From: Phycisphaerae bacterium
GTDB taxonomy: Bacteria; Planctomycetota; Phycisphaerae; UBA1845; UTPLA1
Assembly: GCA_016935885.1 (NCBI GenBank)
Contig: JAFGQA010000487.1
Coordinates: forward strand, 1 to 9,377
DNA length: 9,377 nucleotides
Direction of reading: 5' to 3'
Of this stretch, positions 1 to 6,378 are shown piece after piece. Made by a program: the position numbers and the translations under genes. Each line of letters starts with the position of its first letter. Position 1 is the first letter of the stretch. Below the pieces are notes generated by a model, which saw nothing but the letters and a program-made list of their open reading frames with translations, did not search any database and had not been told where the DNA came from.

Positions 1-57
1 CGGCGGCTCGCGAATGAGCGGCGTGGCGCCTGGTTTCGCCCGCGATAAGCACTCGAT

Positions 58-137
58 CCGAGCCCCGAGCGCGAGCGAGTGGGTCTGAAAGCCAACGGTC
101 CGCCCACGAAGACCCCGCGCTCGCGCTTGGGGCTCGG
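58..137. repeat. Long imperfect palindrome (inverted-repeat element)
   Basis: The arm at 58-85 (starting CCGAGCCCCGAGCGCGAGCG) is nearly the reverse complement of the arm at 111-137 (whose reverse complement starts CCGAGCCCCAAGCGCGAGCG). There are only a few mismatches and one length difference over about 27 bases, around a 25-base loop at 86-110. A transcript of either strand would fold into a long stable stem. There is no T-run on either side, so a simple intrinsic terminator is unlikely. A dispersed palindromic intergenic repeat is the better reading, inferred because other palindromic elements occur in the gaps of this window. Positions 1-57 hold nothing I can support; a frame open from base 1 that stops at 46-48 could be a gene end, but it is too short to judge. 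Confidence 0.75.
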
Positions 138-205
138 CTCTACCCCCGCCTGAACTGTCATGGACCCACCCGTGCGGTCTCCCCGGTGGGCGGATAAGGC
201 ATACA

Positions 206-228
206 CACTGGCAGGCAAGCTGCCAGTG
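206..228. repeat. Perfect 9-bp hairpin, REP-like
   Basis: CACTGGCAG (206-214) and CTGCCAGTG (220-228) are exact reverse complements around the 5-base loop GCAAG. There is no T-tract. The element lies in the 193-base space between the palindrome at 58-137 and the lipoprotein start at 331. Its presence here argues against extending that gene upstream to the ATG at 160. It could be a short dispersed repeat or a local RNA hairpin; the sequence alone does not decide. Confidence 0.6.
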
Positions 229-330
229 CCACCCGGCCGCACCTTGATTCGTTCACACGAACAGCCAACCGAGGCAAGCGTGTGCAGGCCCTCTCGTATC
301 GGATACGATGCCTGCATGCAGGACTCAAGC

Positions 331-720
331 ATGATGTTGGACTGTGTTTTGGTCACGGCCTCGCTGGTCGGCCTCCTGTCCGGATGCGGCGTGTTTGACG
401 TCCGCGCCGATACTGATGCAGCCGTGGAGGCGTGGGCGCAGCGCACCGGAGAGACCGATCCCTGCAGGATTGACGCGATGCAGCACTGTGTGGGCGCGTC
501 AGCGACAGCGGCGTCTTATGGGCCTCATTGGGCCTTGCTTCTTGGACAGCTATTGGAGTTGCAGCAGGGTGACGGCGATCCGATGGACCTCCATAACAAC
601 GAAGCAGGAGCCAACTGTGCCGTTCCAATCACGGGTGAGTCTGCCGGCGCCGTCGCTTGCTGCGAGGACATGCTGAACGCGGATCCTCCGCTGCTGCGGA
701 CAGACGGCCGCTGCGAGTAG
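331..720 (+). CDS. Small cysteine-rich putative lipoprotein, DUF6973-like
   Basis: The product is 129 residues. It begins with a short hydrophobic stretch ending in a lipobox, L16-S17-G18-C19, so it is probably a lipid-anchored exported protein. The n-region lacks Lys or Arg, which is atypical. The mature part has D48-A49-x-x-H52-C53 and M85-D-L-H-N-N-E-x-G93. This spacing recalls the 'DAxRH...MDLHNNxxG' signature I associate with DUF6973-type proteins of unknown function. Eight cysteines (5, 19, 45, 53, 96, 110, 111, 128) suggest disulfides in an exported domain. Start choice: AGGA at 320-323 lies 7 bases before ATG 331. ATG 334 and ATG 316 are alternatives. The frame is open back to ATG 160, but that extension would cover the hairpin at 206-228 and bury the signal sequence. 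The gene converges on the dockerin gene, with 68 bases between them. The molecular role is unknown. Confidence 0.65.
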   Translation: MMLDCVLVTASLVGLLSGCGVFDVRADTDAAVEAWAQRTGETDPCRIDAMQHCVGASATAASYGPHWALLLGQLLELQQGDGDPMDLHNNEAGANCAVPITGESAGAVACCEDMLNADPPLLRTDGRCE

Positions 721-788
721 CGGGCTGTGCGACGCCGTTCATTGCTCACCGTCCTCCTGCCGCCAGCGCATGACGACGCGGTGCACGC

Positions 789-3425
789 TCACGGCCCCAG
801 CAGCGCTTCGACGAACGGCTGAACATCGGCGCCATCGACCGAACCGTCCTCGTTCATGTCGCCGCTCATCAGGCTGCAGTCCGGAAACGCGGCCTGATAT
901 GCAGCGGGGTCGATCAGTGCGAGCACAAACGCACTGATGTCCGCGGTGTCCACCTGACCGTCGCAGTTCATGTCGCCGAGCAGGAAGGCGCGCAGTCTTA
1001 CAACGGAAACGAGAAACTCCGCCCAGTGCGAGTCGTTCGTGCAGTCGAGACGCGCCTGATCGCTGGCGCCGAGCCGGATCGTGTACGGGCAGTCCGGCAG
1101 GCCGCTCACGTCCCATGTCGCGAGCAATCCGTCAATCGTCCCCGAACCGGATTGGATGTAATTCCACTTGTTCGACGGTCCTCCGGTCCAATGGAGGCTC
1201 CATCCGCTCGGGTTGTCATCGTGCACGGAGCCGTAAATCTCCAACACGCCGTCGACCGAGACGCAGTTCAGCGGTTCGTCGAGCCCTACCTCCGGCGCTG
1301 AGTTATCTACGGTCACACCGACAGTGTCGACATCGCTACCACCCACTGACGACGCGGTGACCCGAATCTCGTACTGACCATCGGGCACGGAGGTCGTGTC
1401 CCAGTGCGTCAGCGGCAGGTTGTACACCGAGCCGGTTCCGTTCGCGAGGTACGTCCAAACGCCGGCCGCGGGTCGGTATTCCAGCAGCCATTCGATGGCG
1501 CACACGCCGTGGCTCACCAGACCGTCGATGCAGACCGCCGTACCGCCGATGACAGCGCCGTCGGTCGGGAAGTTGATCGTCGCTTGCGGCCCCTGGTCCG
1601 CGTACATGAGGTGCACGTCGGTCGCAGCGTGCCCGCACGCGTCGGCAACGGTCAGCCGCAGCATGCGATAACCGGGCGCGGCGGGGTTCCAACTGGTCAA
1701 CACGTCGTTGACAATCGGCGTGAAACCCTCGGCCACGACGGTCCACGGGGCGGCCCCCATGCCACGCTCCTCAATCGCCCAACTCTGCAGGTTACCGTCG
1801 GGATCGGTCGCGGTGCCGACGATGGACGTCGCGTCGCCGAACGGGACGCACTGGAAATCGCCCAGATCGAGCGTCGCGGTCGGCGCCCGTTCATCCTCGT
1901 CGCACGGGTCGATGAGACAGAGATTCGGATTGCATTCGACGCCCGATCCCTGCCAGCTTCCACCGACCTCGAGGCACTCGGTCTCGTTCGTCTCGATGCA
2001 GGACTCATCCGGCAGGCAGCACGCGCCGTCGAGGAATCCGGCGTCGAAGTACACGTCGTAGTGCTCTCCGCGGTAGTCGGTCCACGCGACGCAGGCCTCC
2101 TGGGCCAGCGGCTTGGTCGGGTTGACGCAGATCGCGGGCCGGCTGTAGGTCGAGCTCGCCCAATTGGCCTCGTTGACCAGGGTCACCGGGGCCCAGGGCA
2201 ACGGCGAGGTGGCATCGGTGTAGGTGTACTCGATGTCATAGGCGCGCCAGAAGGCGGCGTGATAGCGACTGCCGCTGTCGCTGACGGACAGCGCCACGGA
2301 CTTCTCGTTGTCGAAGGTTCGAGGCAGCGCACTGCTCGGACTATAAGAGTCGCCGCCATTCGTCGAGTAAGCGCAGAAAATGTCGGTCTGGGATGCGAAT
2401 GACTGTGTGTAAGCGACCATCACCGTCGAGACACCGACGGCAGCGGCAACGGACGGGTGCCAGGCCCCATCGTCCGCCGTGGTCAACTGCACGGGGGCGT
2501 TCCACGAACTGCCGTAATTGTTGCTGCGCGTGACCCAGACCTGCGTTTTCCAGGCGCTGCTCGACCAGCCCGGCTTTTCGAACGCGACAAACAGGCCGGC
2601 GGTCCCGTAGGCGACGTCTGGACGGGTCACGAATGCTGAACTTTCCGAGCCGCCGGTTATGTCCTGCGGTGCCGAATAGGTCACGCCGCAGTCCGTGCTG
2701 CGCGTGAACATCACGGGGTAGTAGTCGATGCCGTACACGGTATAGGTGACATAGATGTAGTATACGTCGTAGAGCAGATTATCCGTGCAGACGCGCGGGT
2801 AGATGTCTAGCGTCCCGGTGATTCCGGTCGCCGCGGTCACTGCTTCCCACGTGCCGCCTGGGTCATCGGGATCGAATCGAACCACTATGATGCGTTTCGT
2901 GGAGTCAGACATCGTCGCTTCGTACGCGAGGAAGACCCAGTTCTCTCCGGAGGCACGCTCGGCATACGTGATGGAGGGATTCCGCGATTCGTCGCCAGTA
3001 ATGAAACTGACGAGCCAGGCCCAGGTCTTGCCCCCATCGGTGGAGCGGTAGACCCGTACCCAGCCGTCATAGTCAACTCCGTACTGCTCGACGGCGATGA
3101 AAAGCGTGCCGTCGGGCGTCTTGTGCATCGCCGGCTCGACCTGGTCGTAGGTGGGATCGGTCACGAGGATGTCGCCGAGCCAACGCGAATCAGGCCCGGT
3201 GCTAAGATCCCCCTTGACCATCCGTGTCTCGTCAGTGGAATTCAGCCGCGGACCGGGCCGGCCTCCCGGTTCGGGCCGCTCCGCCGCTGCGCTCCAGCCA
3301 GCGGGCACCGGCGCCAGTTCCGGCCCCTGACGTTCGCCCGCCGGGTCGCGTGTCTGTGCCACAACCGCGCTGGTCCACGCCAGCCCCACAATCACGGCGA
3401 GGCGCGGTCTCCATGAGTTCTGCAT
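789..3425 (-). CDS. Secreted BNR-repeat protein with Ig-like repeats and C-terminal dockerin-like domain
   Basis: The product is 878 residues and probably exported: a signal peptide spans residues 1-23 (likely cleavage V-V-A23/Q24). Residues 90-460 look like a sialidase-type beta-propeller, with Asp-box/BNR-like motifs at 128-135 (STDGGKTW), 243-250, 301-308 and 354-361. I see no sialidase catalytic set, so enzyme activity is not claimed. A segment with six cysteines follows at 467-503 (beginning GACCLPD). Three degenerate beta-sandwich repeats follow, about 514-607, 612-707 and 709-808. The C-terminus (817-878) has two dockerin/EF-hand-type calcium loops: D818-x-N-x-D-x-Q...D829 and D856-x-N-x-D...D867. 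Start choice: GGAGGG lies 5 bases before ATG 3425 and the signal peptide follows at once. The frame stays open upstream to 4151, but that stretch is IS transposase debris read partly out of frame. Binding partner and substrate are unknown; no cohesin gene is in the window. Confidence 0.85.
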   Translation of the reverse strand: MQNSWRPRLAVIVGLAWTSAVVAQTRDPAGERQGPELAPVPAGWSAAAERPEPGGRPGPRLNSTDETRMVKGDLSTGPDSRWLGDILVTDPTYDQVEPAMHKTPDGTLFIAVEQYGVDYDGWVRVYRSTDGGKTWAWLVSFITGDESRNPSITYAERASGENWVFLAYEATMSDSTKRIIVVRFDPDDPGGTWEAVTAATGITGTLDIYPRVCTDNLLYDVYYIYVTYTVYGIDYYPVMFTRSTDCGVTYSAPQDITGGSESSAFVTRPDVAYGTAGLFVAFEKPGWSSSAWKTQVWVTRSNNYGSSWNAPVQLTTADDGAWHPSVAAAVGVSTVMVAYTQSFASQTDIFCAYSTNGGDSYSPSSALPRTFDNEKSVALSVSDSGSRYHAAFWRAYDIEYTYTDATSPLPWAPVTLVNEANWASSTYSRPAICVNPTKPLAQEACVAWTDYRGEHYDVYFDAGFLDGACCLPDESCIETNETECLEVGGSWQGSGVECNPNLCLIDPCDEDERAPTATLDLGDFQCVPFGDATSIVGTATDPDGNLQSWAIEERGMGAAPWTVVAEGFTPIVNDVLTSWNPAAPGYRMLRLTVADACGHAATDVHLMYADQGPQATINFPTDGAVIGGTAVCIDGLVSHGVCAIEWLLEYRPAAGVWTYLANGTGSVYNLPLTHWDTTSVPDGQYEIRVTASSVGGSDVDTVGVTVDNSAPEVGLDEPLNCVSVDGVLEIYGSVHDDNPSGWSLHWTGGPSNKWNYIQSGSGTIDGLLATWDVSGLPDCPYTIRLGASDQARLDCTNDSHWAEFLVSVVRLRAFLLGDMNCDGQVDTADISAFVLALIDPAAYQAAFPDCSLMSGDMNEDGSVDGADVQPFVEALLGP

Positions 3426-3599
3426 GATGTCCCTCCATAACTGACGTTTCCCAGATGACCTTGCCCGGTTGTGCCGCCGGGCCGTGCACAACCATTGTAC
3501 CGCGCCCCGCGCTCCTGCGGGCACGTTTTCTTGGCTCTTGTCGGGGCACCGGGGGCCGACCCGGGCCGGGCCGGCCCGTCCCCGGGGCGGGTCGAAGCC
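3426..3599. other. GC-rich intergenic region upstream of the dockerin gene
   Basis: No gene is supported. The stretch 3551-3595 is almost pure G+C and contains the palindrome CGGGCCGGCCCG (3567-3578), inside an outer 6-bp pair GACCCG (3558-3563) / CGGGTC (3588-3593). The promoter of the minus-strand dockerin gene should lie here or inside the neighbouring IS remnant, but I find no convincing -35/-10 pair. The dockerin gene's ribosome binding site is at the 3430-3435 edge (GGAGGG on the minus strand). Confidence 0.5.
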
Positions 3600-3691
3600 C
3601 CAGCAGGCCCGAGAACGCCCCGTTTTCCCGCTGGGCGTAGGGTGTCCGCTCGGCTTGTCCGAACAGGAGCGGCTTCGAACGGTGGGCTGGT

Positions 3692-4404
3692 TCATCCCGA
3701 AGGTACTACGCCAGCTTCCGGCCACCGCAGTCGTTGGATGCGTTCCAGGATGGCGGCGAACACCTTTCGCCGGACGGCCACCTCGGCCATCTGGAAGATC
3801 ACGTACCGTGAGTGCGTCGCCACCTTGGCACCGATCTTGATCAGCATCTCCCGGAGCGTCGTGATCGACCAGTGTCACGTTGTAGGCGGAGCCTTGCTGA
3901 TCACCGTACGTCTCGCTCTGACAACTGTCCAAGTCCAGGATCAGCTTGTCCAGCGGAACACAGTCTTGAATCAGGTCAATCCACGTGCCGGATAGGTTCA
4001 TCAGCGCCGTCAGGTTCTCCCTCGAACTCAACATCTCCGTCTCGAACCGATTCATCCCAATCCATCCCGCTGGTGGACGCGGCCTCCTTCTCTTTCGCTC
4101 GACCATCAACAACACGGCGCGTGGCGGGATCGACGCGCAGACGCTCGGCATCGTTCACGTCTTCGTATCCTGCCAACCGTCCATAGATCGCCTGTCGCAA
4201 CATGGCCAATGTCTTGTGCTGTGTGTTCTTGCCATGACGCGGATCGGACAACGCCGCACTTGCGTTCTCCGTCAAACGGAATGCTTCATCCAATTCACGA
4301 AAGGGAACCAGGCCTCCATTGCTCGTGCCCTGGGCCCCAACGAAACAGAGTCTGAGTCTGCTGTCAAATCGAGTACGAAGTGCTTGTTTTCGCCTGTCAT
4401 CCAT
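3692..4404 (-). pseudogene. IS1380-family transposase, frameshifted and internally deleted
   Basis: The reading starts at ATG 4404, with AGGAG (minus strand, 4411-4415) six bases upstream. The first segment resembles IS1380 transposase N-termini (F-D-x-R-L-R-L near the start, then F-R-E-L-D-E-A, then Y-G-R-L-A-G-Y-E-D-V-N-D-A-E-R-L-R). Near 4049-4068 the homologous reading moves to another frame, continuing N-R-F-E-T-E-M-L, L-S-G-T-W-I-D and L-I-L-D-L-D-S...G-S-A-Y-N (ending 3879). It then jumps at about 3872-3879 into a third frame that reads W-S-I-T-T-L-R-E-M-L-I-K-I-G-A-K-V and F-Q-M-A-E-V-A-V, the family C-terminus, stopping at 3692-3694. About half of the usual 430-460 residues is missing. 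The LDLD aspartate region (first catalytic Asp) remains, but the central parts with the later Asp and Glu are lost. The family call rests on remembered signature strings. Confidence 0.85.
4049..4068. repeat. 10-bp imperfect tandem duplication in the transposase remnant
   Basis: On the plus strand GATTCATCCC (4049-4058) is followed directly by AATCCATCCC (4059-4068), 8 of 10 identical. Removing one copy restores a continuous frame from the upstream A-A-S-T-S-G-M to N-R-F-E-T-E-M-L, the order expected for IS1380 transposases. Ten bases equal three codons plus one, exactly the shift seen. The duplication is therefore the likely cause of the first frameshift. Confidence 0.6.
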
Positions 4405-4514
4405 TGGGTGCTCCTGTTAGAATGGCCGGAGACCCTTGAGTAACAAGGGAAACACGCACGTATCATGCCATCGCGAACACTCCATCTGGTGAATCCGGGC
4501 TTGCTGGAGGTCTT

Positions 4515-5699
4515 ATGAACCGCATCGCTGCATTGATTGACGAGACCCTGCCTTCTCTCATTGCTTTGCGCCACGATATCCACGCCCATCCGGAGCTCGG
4601 CTTCGAGGAGCGCGAGACGGCCAGGCGCGTGTTGGAGCAGATTCAGCCGTTGAGCAATCTCAACATTCGTACCGGTGTCGCGAAGACGGGGATCGTCGCA
4701 ACGCTGAACGCCGACAAACCGGGGCGGTGCGTGGCCTTGCGGGCGGAGATGGATGGTCTGCCGATTCCGGAGGAGACGGGGCTGCCGTATGCGTCGAAGC
4801 ATGCCGGTCGGATGCATGCCTGCGGGCACGACGGACACATAAGCTGTCTGGTCGGCGCGGCAAAGGTGCTGTCGCGGATGGCCGGCGAACTGCCGGGCAA
4901 GGTCAAGTTCATCTTTCAGCCGGCGGAGGAAGGCGGTGGCGGCGGCAAGGCCATGTGTGATGAGGGCGTCCTCGACGACCCGAAGGTCGACGCCGTCTTC
5001 GCCCTACACGGCTGGCCGGATTTGGACTTCGGCATCGTCGGGACACGAACGGGCTCGGTCCTCGCCTCGCAGGATTCCTGGTCGATCACCATCCACGGCG
5101 TCGGCGGGCACGCCGCCTGGCCGCACCAGGGCGTGGACCCGATCGTCGCTGCCTCGCACATGGTGACCGCCATGCAGTCGATTGCCTCGCGGATGACCGA
5201 CCCCCTCGACTCGGTGGTGGTTACAGTGGGCGAGTTCCACGCCGGCACCACCTCGAACGTCATTCCTAATAGAGCCGATCTCACTGGCACGATCCGGGCT
5301 TTGAATGCCGCCACACGTGCCAAGGCCGCGGCACGCCTGGAGCAGATCGCGAAGCAGACTGTCGCGGCCTTCGGCGCCAGAGCGGAGGTGCATTTAAGAC
5401 AGGGGTATCCCGTCCTCACGAATCACAGTGATGCCTCGCGTCTGGTTGCGGAGGTTGCTCGCGACGTGCTGGGGCCCGACAGCGTGCTGGATGACCTACC
5501 GCCGTGTATGGGCGCTGAGGACTTCGCCTTCTATGCTGAGCGGATCCCCGCGGCTTTCTGGTGTTTGGGCGTCCGCCGGGGCGAGGCGTGTTCTCAGCCC
5601 AGGCTGCATCAGCCGACCTACGATTTTCCAGACGCCGCCCTCCCGATCGGGATTCGGATGCACTGCGAAGTCGCCCGACGGTTTCTTAGTGAGGCGTGA
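4515..5699 (+). CDS. M20-family metal-dependent amidohydrolase (hippurate hydrolase-like)
   Basis: This intact 394-residue enzyme is of normal length for M20D-type N-acyl-amino-acid amidohydrolases. These hydrolyse amide bonds of N-acylated or N-aroylated amino acids using a two-metal centre. Visible motifs are H-A-H-P-E-L-G-F near residue 23, R-A-E-M-D80-G, H-A-C103-G-H105-D-G-H, F-Q-P-A-E138-E139-G, H165-G-W-P, and L-H365-Q-P near the C-terminus. C103, H105, E139, H165 and H365 are the expected metal ligands and E138 the catalytic base. The lid/dimerisation domain starts near 190 (G-V-G-G-H-A-A-W-P-H), and M-G-A-E-D-F-A-F-Y at 332-340 is also typical. There is no signal peptide, so it is probably cytoplasmic. 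Start: GGAGG at 4506-4510, four bases before ATG. That site abuts or overlaps the candidate IS end, and the upstream 110 bases are shared with the divergent transposase start. The exact substrate cannot be read from sequence. Confidence 0.92.
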   Translation: MNRIAALIDETLPSLIALRHDIHAHPELGFEERETARRVLEQIQPLSNLNIRTGVAKTGIVATLNADKPGRCVALRAEMDGLPIPEETGLPYASKHAGRMHACGHDGHISCLVGAAKVLSRMAGELPGKVKFIFQPAEEGGGGGKAMCDEGVLDDPKVDAVFALHGWPDLDFGIVGTRTGSVLASQDSWSITIHGVGGHAAWPHQGVDPIVAASHMVTAMQSIASRMTDPLDSVVVTVGEFHAGTTSNVIPNRADLTGTIRALNAATRAKAAARLEQIAKQTVAAFGARAEVHLRQGYPVLTNHSDASRLVAEVARDVLGPDSVLDDLPPCMGAEDFAFYAERIPAAFWCLGVRRGEACSQPRLHQPTYDFPDAALPIGIRMHCEVARRFLSEA

Positions 5700-5739
5700 C
5701 CTGGATGCCGCGGGTGGATTATGGGTGGAAGATGGGAAG

Positions 5740-6006
5740 CTAGGCGTCAGACGCCCCTTTCTCTTCCTTCTCCTTCTTTCCCTCCTCCTCTTCCTGCTGA
5801 CCTTCCTCGGGTTCCGGCGGTGGTGTGAAGACGACCTCTACCTTGCGGTAGAACCCCTCCTCAACGATCCTGGAGTAGTCTGCCTTGGCACCTTCCTCGG
5901 TATCGTACTTGCCAGTCGTTACGACAACGCCATCGCTGGACTCCGCCTGAATGTGCCATAGCTTGCCTGGTTTGTCCTGACTCTTCGAGCCACGTCTGTA
6001 TGCCAT
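5740..6006 (-). CDS. Small hypothetical protein with Glu/Lys-rich tail
   Basis: The product is 88 residues with no family I recognise. The N-terminal 15 residues are basic. Residues about 15-60 look like a compact alpha/beta domain (G-K-L-W-H-I-Q-A near 14-21, then T-G-K-Y-D-T-E-E-G-A-K and G-F-Y-R-K-V-E-V-V-F). After P-P-P-E-P the last 25 residues are almost all Glu, Lys, Gln and Gly, a probably disordered acidic tail. No signal peptide or membrane segment is visible, so it is probably cytoplasmic. Support for it being real: AGGA on the minus strand lies five bases before ATG 6006, and the hydrophobic/charged alternation looks like a folded core. It converges on the amidohydrolase with 40 bases between stops. 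The tail makes a pyrimidine-rich tract on the plus strand (about 5756-5810). Function unknown. Confidence 0.65.
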   Translation of the reverse strand: MAYRRGSKSQDKPGKLWHIQAESSDGVVVTTGKYDTEEGAKADYSRIVEEGFYRKVEVVFTPPPEPEEGQQEEEEGKKEKEEKGASDA

Positions 6007-6056
6007 TGGTATCCTATCCGGGGATGCGACTCAACAGTCGTGAGTCCGAGTCCATC

Positions 6057-6147
6057 CCAAAGCTGTAGCATGGCGCGGCCTCCGGTCGCAGCCAAGCTGC
6101 GGTACAGGCATCCCGCCTGTGATCCCACCAGCTTTGGCACCGGTGCC
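6057..6147. repeat. Branched palindromic intergenic element
   Basis: The outer arms CCAAAGCTG (6057-6065) and CAGCTTTGG (6129-6137) are exact reverse complements. Between them lie two smaller hairpins: GCAGC/GCTGC with loop CAA (6088-6100) and ACAGGC/GCCTGT with loop ATCCC (6104-6120). The right arm overlaps the perfect 12-bp palindrome GGCACCGGTGCC (6136-6147). As single-stranded DNA or RNA this gives a closed multi-arm, cloverleaf-like fold. It occupies the gap between the 88-residue gene and the hydrolase. A dispersed repeat is the likeliest identity. A tRNA is excluded because the arm spacing and conserved T-loop bases are absent. The rest of the 6007-6378 gap holds no supportable gene. 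Confidence 0.65.
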
Positions 6148-6306
6148 ACACATCTCATCGCAAACCGCAGAGATTCTCAACATTAGCAGCATAAGCACCG
6201 CGCCTGTGTCTCTACGGCCATTGCAATGGTGTGAGACCTTACCATCTCCAAGACGGTTTGACAATCCCATTCATCTTGTCTCCCGACAGCTTCGCCGGAC
6301 AGGATG

Positions 6307-6335
6307 CTGAAGCGGCCTTCGAGTGCCGGTACAAT
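6307..6335 (+). promoter_or_regulatory. Weak sigma70-like promoter candidate for the hydrolase
   Basis: TACAAT at 6330-6335 is one base from the consensus -10 box. CTGAAG at 6307-6312, 17 bases upstream, is a poor -35 box. A start near 6342 would leave a leader of about 37 bases before ATG 6379. Spacing is good, but the -35 match is too weak for more than a suggestion. Confidence 0.2.
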
Positions 6336-6378
6336 GCGGTACCCGACGTGGTCGCCTGACTCAGATTGAGGAGCAAAG

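Larger units (their letters stand above)
3600..4507 (-). mobile_element. Decayed IS1380-family insertion sequence (bounds provisional)
   Basis: The core is the broken transposase at 3692-4404. As candidate ends I see CCAGCAGGCCCG at 3600-3611 and, inverted, CGGGCTTGCTGG at 4496-4507. These match as an inverted repeat at 11 of 12 positions and bracket the gene at about 90 bases on each side. No flanking target duplication is evident (AGCC on the left, AGGT on the right), so the bounds may be off or the duplication eroded. At about 0.9 kb the element is well short of a complete IS1380-type element because the middle of the transposase is gone. It cannot move by itself. Confidence 0.5.

Noticed and set aside
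160..330. Upstream extension of the lipoprotein gene to ATG 160
   Set aside because: It would place a basic, proline-rich 57-residue stretch before the signal sequence and would run through the hairpin repeat at 206-228. AGGA before 331 gives a better start.
1404..2402. 332-codon open frame on the plus strand inside the dockerin gene
   Set aside because: It is opposite a gene with clear domains, and its product is a low-complexity Arg/Val/Gly-rich chain with no motif. It is a shadow of high GC content.
5743..5755. GGCGTC-A-GACGCC followed by a T-rich stretch as an intrinsic terminator for the amidohydrolase
   Set aside because: The perfect 6-bp version leaves a 1-base loop, and with a realistic loop only four pairs remain. 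The pyrimidine tract encodes the Glu/Lys tail of the convergent gene.
6057..6137. tRNA, because of the cloverleaf-like pairing
   Set aside because: There is no T-loop consensus, no 7-bp acceptor stem at the right distance, and only two internal arms.
6258..6263. Exact TTGACA as a -35 box
   Set aside because: No -10-like hexamer occurs 16-18 bases downstream on the plus strand, so it is probably coincidental.
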